64,000 nucleotides of DNA from Bacillus sp. NTK071 (GCF_017303315.1 NZ_JAFKOI010000002.1:341396-405395), one strand, 5' to 3'; numbered from the stretch's first letter, positions 48,847 through 59,323 are shown. A program made the numbers and translations. Notes: a model not told the origin generated them from the sequence alone.

Positions 48847-49992
48847 TTAACCAATTGCAAGAAATTCCTGAAAGACTTCATTTCCAAGAAAGAAGCCCTT
48901 TTCTGTTAGCGAAATGTGCGTTCTAGTATCTTGTAAGAGGTTTTTACTTGTTAAGTTTTCAATTTGCTTACCAAAAACGCTCATCATTGGCTGACCAAAT
49001 TTAATTTCAAATCTTTCTTTAGAGACGCCTTCTCTCATACGGAGTCCCATAAACATTTCTTCTTCCATTCGTTCTGCTTTCGTTAAAACATTGTCATCCA
49101 TATAAGGAAAACCATTTTCGTCAATTCGATTCATATATTGCTTCAAAGGACCTGCATTTGCTCTTCTTACACCTTCAATATAACTATGAGCACCTGCACC
49201 AATTCCATAGTATTCATCGTTTTTCCAATACGTAATATTATGCTTACTCTCATAACCACCTTTCGCGAAATTACTAATTTCATATTGAGAAAGTCCCGCT
49301 TCCTCAAGACGGCTAATCAACAGAGCATACATATCAGCTTCTGCTTCTTCAGTAGGAAGGGGAAGTTCACCTTTTCGCCACTGATTATAGAAGACTGTTT
49401 TCTTTTCAACCTGAAGCGAATAGGACGACACATGAGTAATCCCAAGCTTGAGTGCTTTTGAAATAGATTCCGAAAATTGATTAATCGTTTGATCAGGTAG
49501 TCCGAACATTAAATCAAGCGAAAGGTTTGTAAACCCTTCCTGCTGTGCCATTCTAACGATCTCACCAATTTCTTCTACTGAATGACCTCTTCCTAAACGA
49601 TTTAATAAAGAATCTTGAAATGCCTGGGCACCAATACTAAGTCTGTTCACACCGTAATATTTCATAATTCGTAACTTCTCCGGAGTAACACTCCCAGGAT
49701 TTGCTTCCATTGTAAATTCAAGTTCATCCGTTACATAAGGACCAAACCGAGCCTGAACATCTTTCAAGAACTTCTCAAGTTGCTCTTCATTCAATGCTGT
49801 CGGTGTTCCACCCCCAACAAAAATCGTGTCAATTTTGTTTGTTGGGAAACGGTCTAGCGTGTTCTTCATTTCTACGTCCATATGTTCTAGATAATCATTT
49901 ACAGGCTGCCCCTGCATAAAAATTTTATTAAAATCACAATAGTGACAAATATAGTCACAGAATGGGATGTGCAAATAAACAGCGTTTACCAT
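48847..49992 (-). CDS. hemW: Heme chaperone HemW (radical SAM)
   Basis: About 381 residues. The radical-SAM cluster motif is CDYICHYCDF near residue 14; GGGTPTAL and LSIGAQAFQ follow. The extra Cys of true HemN oxidases is not apparent at the N-terminus, so it is a HemW-type heme chaperone rather than coproporphyrinogen dehydrogenase. ATG at 49992 is preferred over the GTG at 50001. It sits between lepA and hrcA as in B. subtilis. Confidence 0.93.
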   Translation of the reverse strand: MVNAVYLHIPFCDYICHYCDFNKIFMQGQPVNDYLEHMDVEMKNTLDRFPTNKIDTIFVGGGTPTALNEEQLEKFLKDVQARFGPYVTDELEFTMEANPGSVTPEKLRIMKYYGVNRLSIGAQAFQDSLLNRLGRGHSVEEIGEIVRMAQQEGFTNLSLDLMFGLPDQTINQFSESISKALKLGITHVSSYSLQVEKKTVFYNQWRKGELPLPTEEAEADMYALLISRLEEAGLSQYEISNFAKGGYESKHNITYWKNDEYYGIGAGAHSYIEGVRRANAGPLKQYMNRIDENGFPYMDDNVLTKAERMEEEMFMGLRMREGVSKERFEIKFGQPMMSVFGKQIENLTSKNLLQDTRTHISLTEKGFFLGNEVFQEFLAIG

Positions 49993-50020
49993 TTCGATCA
50001 CTGCTTTCTAACATAATGTA

Positions 50021-50047
50021 AAGACCGCAGAAACGCTCTGCGGTCTT
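50021..50047 (-). terminator. Hairpin downstream of lepA
   Basis: AAGACCGCAGA and TCTGCGGTCTT around a 5-nt loop, followed by TACATT. The stem is perfect but the T run is weak. Confidence 0.6.
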
Positions 50048-50095
50048 CTAACCTACATCGTATATAAATCAAATTGCTTCTTCAACCAAAGCGTC

Positions 50096-51928
50096 TTAAT
50101 TATTCTTTGTATTATCCTGACGGAGCACAGCCATGAAGGCTTCTTGAGGAACTTCAACTTTCCCAACCGTCTTCATACGCTTTTTACCTTCTTTTTGCTT
50201 TTCAAGAAGTTTTCTTTTACGAGAGATGTCTCCACCATAACACTTAGCAAGTACGTTTTTACGCATCGCTTTAATTGTTGAACGAGCAACAATCTTTTGC
50301 CCAATTGATGCTTGAATTGGCACTTCGAACTGCTGCCTTGGAATTAAATCCTTAAGCGTTTCAGTAATATCTTTACCACGATCGTAAGCAAAATCTCTGT
50401 GCACGATAATGGAGAGCGCATCGATTTTCTCAGCGTTTAGTAAGATATCCATCTTCACTAGATTCGATGCACGATAGCCGATCAACTCGTAATCAAATGA
50501 TGCATAACCTTTCGTGCTCGACTTCAACTGATCAAAGAAGTCATAGACAATTTCAGAAAGGGGAAGGTGATAAACAATATTCACACGACTTTCATCCATA
50601 TATTGCATATCAATAAAATCGCCACGTTTCCCCTGGCAAAGTTCCATAATAGCTCCAACATAATCGTTCGGCGCCATAATAGTCGCTTTAACATAAGGTT
50701 CTTGAACTTCTGTAATTGATTGAGCATCTGGCATCATTGCAGGGTTATCGATGATTACTTCTTCTCCGTCTGTTAGCTTTACTTGATAAATAACACTTGG
50801 AGCGGTTGTAATTAAATCGATATTAAATTCACGTTCGATTCTCTCTTGAACAATTTCCATATGAAGTAAACCAAGGAAGCCACACCGGAATCCGAATCCG
50901 AGCGCTTGCGATGTCTCTGCTTCATATTGAAGCGATGAATCATTTAACTCAAGACGCTCAAGTGCCTCGCGAAGGTCATTATACTGAGCCGAATCGACTG
51001 GATATAGACCACAATAAACCATCGGATTCATCCGACGATAACCAGGAAGCGGTTTTGCCGCAGGATTCTTAACGGATGTAATCGTATCCCCCACTCGCGA
51101 ATCTCCTACGTTTTTAATTGCAGCAGTCAGGAATCCAACATCACCTACTGAAAGGTATTTCTTAGAGACTGGCTTAGGATTGAATACTCCAATTTCATTC
51201 ACTTCAAATTCTTTCCCAGTAGCCATCATTCGAATTTTATCACCGACTTTTACAGTTCCCTCAGTAATTCGGATGTAAGCTACAACGCCTCTATATGGAT
51301 CATACAAAGAGTCGAAGATCAGCGCCTGTAACGGCCCTTCTGGATCTCCTTGTGGAGCAGGTACTTTTTCTACGATTTGTTCAAGAATATCTTCAATTCC
51401 AATTCCAGACTTTGCAGAAGCCAATACAGCCTCAGATGCATCTAGTCCAATAACATCTTCTACTTCCTGACGAACGCGTTCTGGTTCGGCACTTGGCAAA
51501 TCAATTTTATTTATAACAGGCAAGATTTCCAAATCATTATCAAGAGCAAGATACACGTTCGCTAATGTCTGTGCTTCAATTCCTTGTGCAGCATCAACAA
51601 TAAGCAAAGCCCCTTCACAGGCAGCAAGACTTCTTGATACTTCATAAGAAAAATCGACGTGTCCAGGTGTATCGATTAAATGAAAGATGTACTCTTCGCC
51701 ATCTTTCGCTTTATAAGTAAGCTGAACAGAATTCAGTTTAATCGTAATTCCTCTTTCACGTTCAAGATCCATCGCATCAAGCGTTTGGTCCTTCATTTCA
51801 CGGTCAGTCAACGCGCCTGTCCGTTCTAAAATACGGTCCGCAAGAGTCGATTTTCCATGATCAATATGAGCAATGATGGAAAAATTTCGAATCTTCGACT
51901 GTCTTTTTAACATTTCTTCACGGTTCAT
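50096..51928 (-). CDS. lepA: Elongation factor 4 (LepA)
   Basis: 610 residues, full length. The G domain carries [18 protein letters not shown] and NKIDLP. Domains II, III and V follow, and the LepA-specific C-terminal domain starts at about residue 490 and ends in a Lys-rich region ([18 protein letters not shown]). It back-translocates or remodels ribosomes during initiation and stress. GAAGAAAT context and ATG give a standard start. It is upstream of hemW and separated from it by a hairpin. Confidence 0.97.
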   Translation of the reverse strand: MNREEMLKRQSKIRNFSIIAHIDHGKSTLADRILERTGALTDREMKDQTLDAMDLERERGITIKLNSVQLTYKAKDGEEYIFHLIDTPGHVDFSYEVSRSLAACEGALLIVDAAQGIEAQTLANVYLALDNDLEILPVINKIDLPSAEPERVRQEVEDVIGLDASEAVLASAKSGIGIEDILEQIVEKVPAPQGDPEGPLQALIFDSLYDPYRGVVAYIRITEGTVKVGDKIRMMATGKEFEVNEIGVFNPKPVSKKYLSVGDVGFLTAAIKNVGDSRVGDTITSVKNPAAKPLPGYRRMNPMVYCGLYPVDSAQYNDLREALERLELNDSSLQYEAETSQALGFGFRCGFLGLLHMEIVQERIEREFNIDLITTAPSVIYQVKLTDGEEVIIDNPAMMPDAQSITEVQEPYVKATIMAPNDYVGAIMELCQGKRGDFIDMQYMDESRVNIVYHLPLSEIVYDFFDQLKSSTKGYASFDYELIGYRASNLVKMDILLNAEKIDALSIIVHRDFAYDRGKDITETLKDLIPRQQFEVPIQASIGQKIVARSTIKAMRKNVLAKCYGGDISRKRKLLEKQKEGKKRMKTVGKVEVPQEAFMAVLRQDNTKNN

Positions 51929-52073
51929 CTACAATCACTCCTAAGGCGAAACTACGCTAGTATAGATTATAGCAATACCGCTGTCGAGATTCAATCCGCA
52001 ATCCGCCTATCTATTCAGTCACTTAAAAGAATAATGATTTAATCTGTAAAAGTATGATGAAAAAAACCACAAG

Positions 52074-52098
52074 AAAAGGCCGCGTAAGCGACCTTTTA
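52074..52098 (-). terminator. Terminator overlapping the yqxA stop
   Basis: AAAAGGTCGC, TTAC, GCGGCCTTTT then CTTG on the minus strand, with one mismatch. Confidence 0.65.
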
Positions 52099-52446
52099 GG
52101 ATTGAAAAAAAGACAAGAATGTTGTTATTAATGTAAACACGAACGACAAAAATGCTTGTATCATTGATGATATCCACCTACTCAGCGCACCACCCAATTC
52201 GCCAAGCACATTAAATTCGTTCGCATGATTAAGCGTTTCTTGCTTCTTTTTAAGATCATCTTGCTTAATGGACGTTCCAAGAATTTCAGCTTCAACGCCG
52301 GTAGAAGCATTTTTCACCTGAAATGCACCTGTATTCTCGCTAGCCTGCATGTGATTCATATTTTTAGAAGCCTGTTCCATACCTAGAAGCACGCCAAATA
52401 ATAACAATGAAACGAGGAGAAAGCATTTCAGAAAAAACGATGCCAT
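52096..52446 (-). CDS. yqxA: YqxA family (DUF3679) membrane protein
   Basis: 116 residues with a membrane helix at each end (FLLVSLLLFGVLLGMEQA and MIQAFLSFVFTLITTFLSFF) and a polar middle (KKKQETLNHANEFNVLGELG). It matches YqxA of B. subtilis, encoded near gpr and spoIIP. The function is unknown and a sporulation link is likely. In B. subtilis spoIIP lies between gpr and yqxA; here the gap is 71 nt and empty. Confidence 0.82.
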   Translation of the reverse strand: MASFFLKCFLLVSLLLFGVLLGMEQASKNMNHMQASENTGAFQVKNASTGVEAEILGTSIKQDDLKKKQETLNHANEFNVLGELGGALSRWISSMIQAFLSFVFTLITTFLSFFQS

Positions 52447-52517
52447 TACCCCCTACCCCTTCCTAAACCTGAGCTTGTCCTACTACTATAACTATGTGCT
52501 CCAACTTTACTTATGAC

Positions 52518-53636
52518 TTAATGTGTATACATTCCACTGTTTTGCTGATCAACATCGCCATGAAGAGCACTATTTAGACCACCTGACAAAACATTCGCCA
52601 TATCTTCAATAAATACATCGACTTCCTTAGGCGTTACCATTAAATTATGGCCCATCGGAGCAAGCACTTCTCGAATTAGATTGCGCTTCTCAGCATCTTC
52701 AAGCGTTCCTACCATACCTAAAAATGTCTGACGTTTTTCCTCATTTGGCAAATCTTCTTCCGTATACGTTTTCCGCTCACCGAAAGTCATCCCGGCAGGA
52801 GAAAGTGATTTTGACGGTTTGTCCTTTTCTTTTAACTCTCTACCAAAATGTTTTAAAATAAAATCAATTGTATCGCTTGTAATGGAAACAGCGTCCACAA
52901 CAGTAGGAATACCGATTGCTATAACTGGAATTCCAAGCGTGTCAAAGCTTAGTTCCTTTCGCTTATTACCGACACCTGACCCAGGATGAATCCCTGTATC
53001 AGAAATTTGGATAGTTGTGTTTACTCGCTCAATCGATCTTGAAGCAAGAGCATCAATCGCAACAACGAAGTCTGGTTTAGCTTTCTCGATAACTCCATGA
53101 ATAATATCGCTTGTTTCAATACCTGTAATTCCCATTACACCTGGAGTAATAGCACTAACCGGTCGAAAACCTTCTGAAACCGTCTCGGGTTGCAGTTCAA
53201 ACAAGTGATTTGTAATAAGCAAATTAGAAACGACTAATGGTCCTAATGAATCTGGCGTTACATTCCAATTCCCAAGCCCTACTATTAAGCAACTTGCATC
53301 TTTCGTAATGCCTTGCTGATCAAGGAACGCCGCAAATTCATGGGCGAAAACATCTTGAACAGTTTGCTGTAATGCTGAATCCTTTCTACGGATTCCTTGT
53401 ACTTCGAATGTTAAGTAGTTCCCTGCTTTCTTTCCAATCTCTTCTGCCCCTTGCTCAGTCACTTCAACAGTTGTAATCTTTACACCTTGCTCATCTCTCT
53501 CTTTAACGATGACACCTTTAAGCGAATCAGGTTTCTCTTCCTTCATACTCTTCGCTTTCTTTTCCTTCACCATTTCCTGTGCTTCCACCGCCAGGTCTGT
53601 TCTCACCTGATACTTTTCTAAATCAATGTGTCCCAT
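52518..53636 (-). CDS. gpr: Germination protease Gpr
   Basis: 372 residues of the A25 peptidase family. The N-terminal propeptide begins [19 protein letters not shown] and is removed during activation. The catalytic region contains [16 protein letters not shown] and AIDALASRS with conserved acidic residues. It degrades small acid-soluble spore proteins at germination. Its presence shows an endospore former. It is divergent from rpsT. Confidence 0.97.
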   Translation of the reverse strand: MGHIDLEKYQVRTDLAVEAQEMVKEKKAKSMKEEKPDSLKGVIVKERDEQGVKITTVEVTEQGAEEIGKKAGNYLTFEVQGIRRKDSALQQTVQDVFAHEFAAFLDQQGITKDASCLIVGLGNWNVTPDSLGPLVVSNLLITNHLFELQPETVSEGFRPVSAITPGVMGITGIETSDIIHGVIEKAKPDFVVAIDALASRSIERVNTTIQISDTGIHPGSGVGNKRKELSFDTLGIPVIAIGIPTVVDAVSITSDTIDFILKHFGRELKEKDKPSKSLSPAGMTFGERKTYTEEDLPNEEKRQTFLGMVGTLEDAEKRNLIREVLAPMGHNLMVTPKEVDVFIEDMANVLSGGLNSALHGDVDQQNSGMYTH

Positions 53637-53701
53637 AAGATCACCTCGTATTCTATCTGTTACCTGTTAGGGTAACCTCGAAAAGAGGATTTCATTCTCT
53701 A

Positions 53702-53730
53702 TTGCATTCCCTTGTGTTATTTGATAGAAT
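53702..53730 (+). promoter_or_regulatory. sigma-A promoter for rpsT
   Basis: TTGCAT (53702-53707), 17-nt spacer, TAGAAT (53725-53730), 62 nt before the start codon. Confidence 0.6.
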
Positions 53731-53792
53731 GTTTCTTGTTCTATGCACGGATATGACATGGAATTGTTAAGCCTTGCAAGGAGGTGAAAGGT

Positions 53793-54059
53793 ATGCCAAA
53801 TATTAAATCTGCGGTTAAACGCGTTAGAACTTCATCAGATCGTCGCGCTAACAACATCGCTTTCAAATCTGAAATGCGTTCTGCAATTAAGACTTTTGAA
53901 GCGAAAGTAGAAGCTAAAGACGTTGAAGCTGCAAAAACAGCTCTTAACCAAGCTTCTAAGCGCATCGACAAAGCTGCTGACAAAGGAATCATTCATAAAA
54001 ACACAGTAGCACGTAAAAAATCTCGTCTAACTAAAATGTACAACGAGATTTCTGCGTAA
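53793..54059 (+). CDS. rpsT: 30S ribosomal protein S20
   Basis: 88 residues, starting [20 protein letters not shown], Lys/Ala-rich helical bundle as expected for bS20. The ATG at 53793 follows AAGGAGGTGA; the GTG at 53784 is inside that site. Monocistronic between promoter and terminator, convergent with holA. rpsT next to gpr is conserved in Bacillus. Confidence 0.97.
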   Translation: MPNIKSAVKRVRTSSDRRANNIAFKSEMRSAIKTFEAKVEAKDVEAAKTALNQASKRIDKAADKGIIHKNTVARKKSRLTKMYNEISA

Positions 54060-54074
54060 TTTCTTAAAAACGTT

Positions 54075-54107
54075 AAAAGCTGTTGGGGTAACCCAACAGC
54101 TTTTTTA
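54075..54107. terminator. Terminator between rpsT and holA
   Basis: AAAGCTGTTGGG, GTAA, CCCAACAGCTTT then TTT on the plus strand. The reverse strand also has a T run, so it can serve holA. Confidence 0.92.
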
Positions 54108-55127
54108 TTTGTTTTTAATTTTTGTTAGCAACAATTCAAGAATAAGCTTTTTATCCATTTTACCAGTTTTCATTTCATAATCAGATTCTGCAATTTGGTC
54201 TAAAATAAACGTAAGCTTATCTTCATCGAAACTTTTACTTTGCTGCTGTGCAATTTTGACGGCATAAGGGTGAAGCTTAAGAGTTGATGCCATTTGTTTT
54301 TGACCGTATCCCCGTTTAGAAAGCTCACTAACTTGATAAATAATCCTAAATTGTCTACCGATTAACGATAATATTTTTATGGGCTCTTCGTTAATTTTAA
54401 GAAGATCGTAAAGAATTCGAAAGGCTTTATCAAGGTCTTTTTTTACAACGCGATCAATAAGAGCAAAAATATCGTTCTCAAGCGTTCTCGCTACTAGAAG
54501 ATCAACGACCTCTTCGTTAACGACACCACCCTCACCAACATAAAGTGCCATCTTATCAATTTCTTGCTGTAGAAGTAGCAAATGACTTCCCGTTAATTGG
54601 ACGAGACGCTCTTCCCCTTCTTTTTCAAGGGTTACATGAAGTTCGTCAGCGCGCTTTCTTAGCCAGTCGCCTAAGTGACTTTCTTGAAGTGCTTCCGCTT
54701 TTACGAACGCTCCTGCTTTTTTAATCGTCTTCACTAATTTTTTACGTTCATCCAATTTTTCATAAGGCGCTTCAATAATGAGAATGGTAAAAGGAGATGG
54801 GTTCTCTGCATAACGTTGAAGCGAATCAAGGTCATGCTCAACTTTGCTTTTATCCTTAGCGGCTGTTAAAAAAAGCGGGTTTTTTAGGATGATAACTCTC
54901 TTCTCACCAAGAAATGGCATGGTCTCAGCATCTTCAACAGCTGATTGAACAGGTGTCTCATTTAAATCATAATAAGCAAGACCAAATTCCCTCTCATCTT
55001 GAGGAAGTGCTTTTTCAATGATCAATTTTTGAAGTTCATCAATAAGGAAAGCTTCCGTTCCAGTCATAAGATAAAGGGGATCAAGCTTGTCCTGGTTAAT
55101 TTTCTTTTTTAAGTCTGAAATGGACAT
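54105..55127 (-). CDS. holA: DNA polymerase III subunit delta
   Basis: 340 residues, the AAA+-like clamp-loader wrench (B. subtilis YqeN). Family marks include PLYLMTGTEAFLIDELQK at the start, the region FLGEKRVIILKNP, and the C-terminal collar with MASTLKLHPYAVKIA. It opens the sliding clamp. It is preceded by a promoter-like pair at 55210-55238. Confidence 0.93.
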   Translation of the reverse strand: MSISDLKKKINQDKLDPLYLMTGTEAFLIDELQKLIIEKALPQDEREFGLAYYDLNETPVQSAVEDAETMPFLGEKRVIILKNPLFLTAAKDKSKVEHDLDSLQRYAENPSPFTILIIEAPYEKLDERKKLVKTIKKAGAFVKAEALQESHLGDWLRKRADELHVTLEKEGEERLVQLTGSHLLLLQQEIDKMALYVGEGGVVNEEVVDLLVARTLENDIFALIDRVVKKDLDKAFRILYDLLKINEEPIKILSLIGRQFRIIYQVSELSKRGYGQKQMASTLKLHPYAVKIAQQQSKSFDEDKLTFILDQIAESDYEMKTGKMDKKLILELLLTKIKNK

Positions 55128-55527
55128 CTATGTACACCTCGATTTTTTTCGTCCATTCCTATGCTAATGGCAGAACGCTTTATTGGCAAGTAGAAAAGGG
55201 AAGCCGACTGTTATAATCAGCCTCCCATTTATAGTAAACGCTGCTGAATGGGTCCTAGGACTCCCGCCCAGCAACGATGTTCGGTGTGTAGTAGATAGGA
55301 TATCCTATGCAAAGATAAAGTATGGGTGACAACTCTTTACAGGAAAGGGAGTCGATTCAGTGAATAAATTCTATATTCAAACTTAATCAGTTCATGGAAA
55401 TAAAGACACCGTTACCAAAACATGTTACAATATGGTTTGAAATGCACCTTTATAGGAAATCCCCTACATAAAGACTACTCAAGTAGTTAAAAGTGAATAC
55501 TAACGGGGAAGCAGGAGGGAAAGCCAA
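55128..55527. other. 400-nt intergenic region between holA and yqzM
   Basis: It holds the holA promoter, a wobble-rich hairpin (55199-55227), and an AAGGGAG site with GTG 55359 opening an 8-codon frame (MNKFYIQT, stop). Near yqzM there is an extended -10 (TGTTACAAT, 55423-55431) without a good -35. No known RNA family is recognised. Confidence 0.4.
55210..55238 (-). promoter_or_regulatory. sigma-A promoter for holA
   Basis: On the minus strand, TTTACT (55238-55233), 17-nt spacer, TATAAC (55215-55210), about 75 nt of leader. Confidence 0.45.
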
Positions 55528-55659
55528 ATGAACGAGTTTGAAAAAGATGTTCAGATGAAGTCAAATGATGCTGTTCAATCAGCTGTTGGTTTCGTTGTTC
55601 CATTTCTATTCTTTTCCATTATTTTCTTCACAGCTGTAATCATTAAAGCACTCGGCTAA
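55528..55659 (+). CDS. yqzM: YqzM family small membrane protein
   Basis: 43 residues: a polar start (MNEFEKDVQMKSNDAVQSAV) and one membrane helix (GFVVPFLFFSIIFFTAVIIK). This is the YqzM family, encoded between holA and comEC in Bacillus. AGGAGG lies 10 nt before the ATG. Too short for ordinary ORF lists. Function unknown. Confidence 0.85.
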   Translation: MNEFEKDVQMKSNDAVQSAVGFVVPFLFFSIIFFTAVIIKALG

Positions 55660-55688
55660 ATAGACTGCCTTCAGGCAGTCTATTTTCT
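55658..55688. terminator. Terminator between yqzM and comEC
   Basis: AATAGACTGCCT and AGGCAGTCTATT around TC, then TTCT on the plus strand, between convergent genes. Confidence 0.85.
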
Positions 55689-57966
55689 ATTTAAGCATTG
55701 TAACCCATTTACCTTTACGATTTGTTAAATACCTATAAGTTATTGTTCCACTTTGATCGGTTCTCACCGTTCCGACGCCGAGCATATTTAATCGTTCAAT
55801 TACATCATGATTTGGATGGCCATACCGATTGTCAACACCAGCCGAAATAATGGCGATTGATGGATTCAATTTCTTTAGAAAATCTTCTGAACTGGACGTT
55901 GAACTTCCATGATGTCCCACCTTTAAGATATCAATTTCAGGTAGATTTTGACCTGTTAGAAGCAACCGCTCTCCAGGCTCTTCAAGATCACCTGTAAATA
56001 GCCATTTATAACCTCCTAACACTGCAAACAACACAATACTCCCATTGTTTTCTTCCCCTTCTTTAAGAGCCTGCAGAATTGAGAAAGAAGCCTTCCCTTT
56101 CGTCCATGACTGTCCCTTAAGAGCTTGTGAAACCTTTGTCCCTTTTCTAAGTGCTGTTTCAATAAGAGTGGTTTCGATGTCTGTTTGAACAGGACTACGA
56201 TCCATAATCATTCGTTTAACGTTGAGATGCTCTAGAACAGCCGCTCCACCTCCTGCATGATCATAATCCCCGTGAGTTAGAATTAGTAGATCAATTGCAC
56301 GAATACCTCTTGATTTTAAATAAGGCACAACGATATCCTCACCAACATCAAATGATGAACTTCTCTGTTGCCACTCTTCCTTTTCCCCGTATGTGGGCTT
56401 GCCTCCTGTATCAATTAGTATGACTTGCTTTTGATATGGTAACGTTATCAAAGTACAGTCTCCTTGCCCTACATCAAGAAATGTCACTTCCCCAAATGGA
56501 TTAATATACGGTATTACATATAGCGTTACACAGAATAGCAACCAAATCACGATTCCATTCCCCACATTCCTAATTTCCCATTTGAGAAGAACGAAAAGAC
56601 AAATAAAAGCAGCAACCAACAACTCCACTTCCGAGAGTTTTCCGAATATCAGTGTGTAGTGAAGGTCTGTTACCCATATAAAAACATCGTGAAAAAATTC
56701 AACAAATCGTGATAAAACAATAGATAACAAATCAAAAAGAAACATGAAATGCAAAGTTCGAATGAAAGTGAGGAAAATAAACATAGGAAGGATAATAACC
56801 GAAACGACTGGGACATAAATAAGATTTAGAGGAAGACTTAGCAGAGAAATTTGATGAAAATGATAAATAACAACTGGAAAAGACACAATTTGAGCAAGGA
56901 TTGAGAGTGCCGTTAACTGCGTAATTGGGGTTTTGTACTGCTTTAGGATCTGGCTTGATGATACGATTAGCGCAAATGCAATAAGAAAAGAAAGTTGAAA
57001 ACCGATATGAAACGCATAAAAGGGATTAACAACCAGAATTACAATACAGGCTGAAGCAATACCGTCGAGCGGATTAATCTTCATTCGTAATCGCAGGCCG
57101 AGAACAACACCCATGGCCATTAAGGATGCTCTTATCACTGAAGGCGCAAAGCCGGTGATTCCCATGTAAATCGGATAGAAAAACAGAAGAATAACGTAAA
57201 CTCGTTCTCTCGTTATACCAATACGAATGAGCAACCAGAACAAAAGTCCTCCAGTAACTCCTACATGTAAACCCGAAACAGCAAGTACATGACTTAACCC
57301 AAGATCTTGGTACGCGCTCTCAAGATCATTAGGTAAAAGGCTTCTGTCTCCTATAAGAAGTGACGCTGCTAGACCTTGTAGCTCAATAGGATAATCGCTT
57401 TTAATAGAAGAAAGCATTTGTTGTCGAAACTGTTGGATCGACATCACGATCGATGTACGAAACTGCTGACATATTGGCTTCTCCTCAAGTGTATAAATCC
57501 AGTGAATTTTCTTGTAGTATAGGAACTGTTTATAATCAAAAAGAGAGGGTACTCGAAGCGGTGAGGGGGGTTCAAGTATACCCGAAAGCCGGCATGTTAA
57601 GCCAACCTGTAACTGCTGCATTTCGAGTTTTTCGTCTTCGGAAGCGATGTAATAGTTAATCTGTAGTTTCTCTTCATTCGTTTTCATTTCAAATGACAAT
57701 TGATTTCCATTAACCACTGGTATCGTTGAAATTACACCCATTAGTTGAGTATTCCCTTCAACTAATACTGTCTTGTTGTCTTGATCTACGAAAAACATAT
57801 AAGTGAAAAACAGTAAAAAAGCAGCAAAAGCTAGGGCAGAAAGTCGTTGATCTTTCTTTAAGAACCAAGCAATGAGCAAAATCTCAAGAAAAATAGCGTG
57901 GAAAGACTCTACACTCGCCACGCCAATTAATGCAGAAACAGCTAAAATCCAGAGCCGCCCTTTCAT
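55687..57966 (-). CDS. comEC: DNA uptake channel ComEC
   Basis: 759 residues. It has N-terminal helices and a DUF4131 OB-like region (residues 1-190), then the competence domain with about eight membrane helices (200-490; GLSHVLAVSGLHVGVTGGL). A C-terminal metallo-beta-lactamase domain follows with THGDYDHAGG near residue 570 and VGHHGSSTS near 680. It passes single-stranded DNA across the membrane; the C-terminal domain may degrade the other strand. The start overlaps the comEB stop (TAATG). Intact, so DNA uptake is plausible. Confidence 0.96.
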   Translation of the reverse strand: MKGRLWILAVSALIGVASVESFHAIFLEILLIAWFLKKDQRLSALAFAAFLLFFTYMFFVDQDNKTVLVEGNTQLMGVISTIPVVNGNQLSFEMKTNEEKLQINYYIASEDEKLEMQQLQVGLTCRLSGILEPPSPLRVPSLFDYKQFLYYKKIHWIYTLEEKPICQQFRTSIVMSIQQFRQQMLSSIKSDYPIELQGLAASLLIGDRSLLPNDLESAYQDLGLSHVLAVSGLHVGVTGGLLFWLLIRIGITRERVYVILLFFYPIYMGITGFAPSVIRASLMAMGVVLGLRLRMKINPLDGIASACIVILVVNPFYAFHIGFQLSFLIAFALIVSSSQILKQYKTPITQLTALSILAQIVSFPVVIYHFHQISLLSLPLNLIYVPVVSVIILPMFIFLTFIRTLHFMFLFDLLSIVLSRFVEFFHDVFIWVTDLHYTLIFGKLSEVELLVAAFICLFVLLKWEIRNVGNGIVIWLLFCVTLYVIPYINPFGEVTFLDVGQGDCTLITLPYQKQVILIDTGGKPTYGEKEEWQQRSSSFDVGEDIVVPYLKSRGIRAIDLLILTHGDYDHAGGGAAVLEHLNVKRMIMDRSPVQTDIETTLIETALRKGTKVSQALKGQSWTKGKASFSILQALKEGEENNGSIVLFAVLGGYKWLFTGDLEEPGERLLLTGQNLPEIDILKVGHHGSSTSSSEDFLKKLNPSIAIISAGVDNRYGHPNHDVIERLNMLGVGTVRTDQSGTITYRYLTNRKGKWVTMLK

Positions 57967-58532
57967 TACATCTTGCTATACAGTTTTGAAGCTTTTTCAT
58001 ATAACGGCTTTACCTCTGCTGCATCCAAACCTGAATCAGCAAGTTTTTCTAATAAATGTGCCGTTAAATCCAGCTTTTCTTGACTGTTAGTGTCCAGTAT
58101 CATTTCTTCTAGTTCCACCTGACGAACAATAACGCCTGCATCTTCAAAAAGCTCTATTGCATATGGGTGATTTTTGTAATCAGCGGCATAAATAACTGTC
58201 TTAATACCCGCTTGTATAATGGCTTTACAACAGTTCAGACAGGGAAAATGGGTTACATAAATTTCTGCACCTGTTGTTTGCACGCCAAATTTAGCACACT
58301 GTATAATAGCATTCATTTCTGCATGAATGGTACGGACACAATGATTATCAATCACATAACATCCTTCGTCGATGCAATGCACACCTCCGGAAACAGAACC
58401 GTTATATCCTCCGGCAATCATTCGCTTATCTCTGACAATTGTTGCTCCTACAGTTAAACGTGTACATGTACTTCTAAGTGCGAGTAAATGGCTTTGGGCC
58501 ATAAAGTATTGATCCCATGAAATTCTGTCCAT
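57966..58532 (-). CDS. comEB: ComEB, dCMP deaminase family
   Basis: 188 residues. The zinc site is HAEMNAI near residue 71 and PCLNCCKAI near 98, with LRSTCTRLTVGATIV near the start and a His/Cys-containing insertion that matches dCMP deaminases. It is not required for transformation in B. subtilis and may supply dUMP. It lies 63 nt after comEA and overlaps comEC. Confidence 0.95.
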   Translation of the reverse strand: MDRISWDQYFMAQSHLLALRSTCTRLTVGATIVRDKRMIAGGYNGSVSGGVHCIDEGCYVIDNHCVRTIHAEMNAIIQCAKFGVQTTGAEIYVTHFPCLNCCKAIIQAGIKTVIYAADYKNHPYAIELFEDAGVIVRQVELEEMILDTNSQEKLDLTAHLLEKLADSGLDAAEVKPLYEKASKLYSKM

Positions 58533-58595
58533 TGATTTCCCCCCTATGTCTTATCTTCTTTTAGTTTGATTGAAACGTGTCTCCACGTCAATCTC

Positions 58596-59222
58596 TCACT
58601 GAACACTAATTAAATCCTTTAATTTCTCAAAGGTTTTCTCACCAATTCCGCTTATGTTTTGTAATTCTTCAATTGCTTTAAAAGCTCCATTCTCCTCACG
58701 ATATTGAATAATCGAGTCAGCCTTTGATGGTCCAATCCCTGGAAGTTCCTGTAGTTCGTTAAGATCTGCTGTATTAATTGATATGAGTTTTGTATCTCCT
58801 GACAAATTTCCCATTGAGGGCATCGTACTTACTTCACCAACAACTGGAACATAAATTACCATTTCGTCCACAACTTTCCCTGCTAGATTTAGCTGATTTT
58901 GATCGGCATCCTTTACAAATCCTCCTGCTCGCGTGATAACATCCTTTACACGACTTAAAGATTCCATTTCATACACACCAGGATTGACCACTGCTCCTTT
59001 TACATCTACCATAATTAACTCAGGTTCCGTAGGTGTCTCTTCATCTTTAGCAAGATCATCACTATCTTCCGTATTATGGCTGAAATCTTGCACGCTGAAT
59101 AGTGTCTCTTCCTTCGCTGCTTTAGTCGATTCGAAATAGTAGAATAAACAAGCACCAAGCCCTACCACAACTAAGGCTAATAGAAATTTCTCTCGAACGG
59201 TAAAACTTTTGATGTACTTCAT
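58596..59222 (-). CDS. comEA: DNA receptor ComEA
   Basis: 208 residues. An N-terminal anchor (FLLALVVVGLGACLFYYF) is followed by an acidic, flexible linker, an SLBB/oligomerisation domain (IMVDVKGAVVNPGVYEMES, VDEMVIYVP) and two helix-hairpin-helix motifs (ADLNELQELPGIGPSKADSI; LQNISGIGEKTFEKLKDLI) that bind DNA. It captures incoming DNA outside the membrane. First gene of the comE operon; divergent from comER. Confidence 0.96.
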   Translation of the reverse strand: MKYIKSFTVREKFLLALVVVGLGACLFYYFESTKAAKEETLFSVQDFSHNTEDSDDLAKDEETPTEPELIMVDVKGAVVNPGVYEMESLSRVKDVITRAGGFVKDADQNQLNLAGKVVDEMVIYVPVVGEVSTMPSMGNLSGDTKLISINTADLNELQELPGIGPSKADSIIQYREENGAFKAIEELQNISGIGEKTFEKLKDLISVQ

Positions 59223-59323
59223 TCTTTAGTCATTCCTTTCGAATGTTACTTGGAGATAAACATATAATGTGACTTTGTTACATATGTTTTAGGAGAAATG
59301 AGTATGGAAGGAGGGGAAGACGA

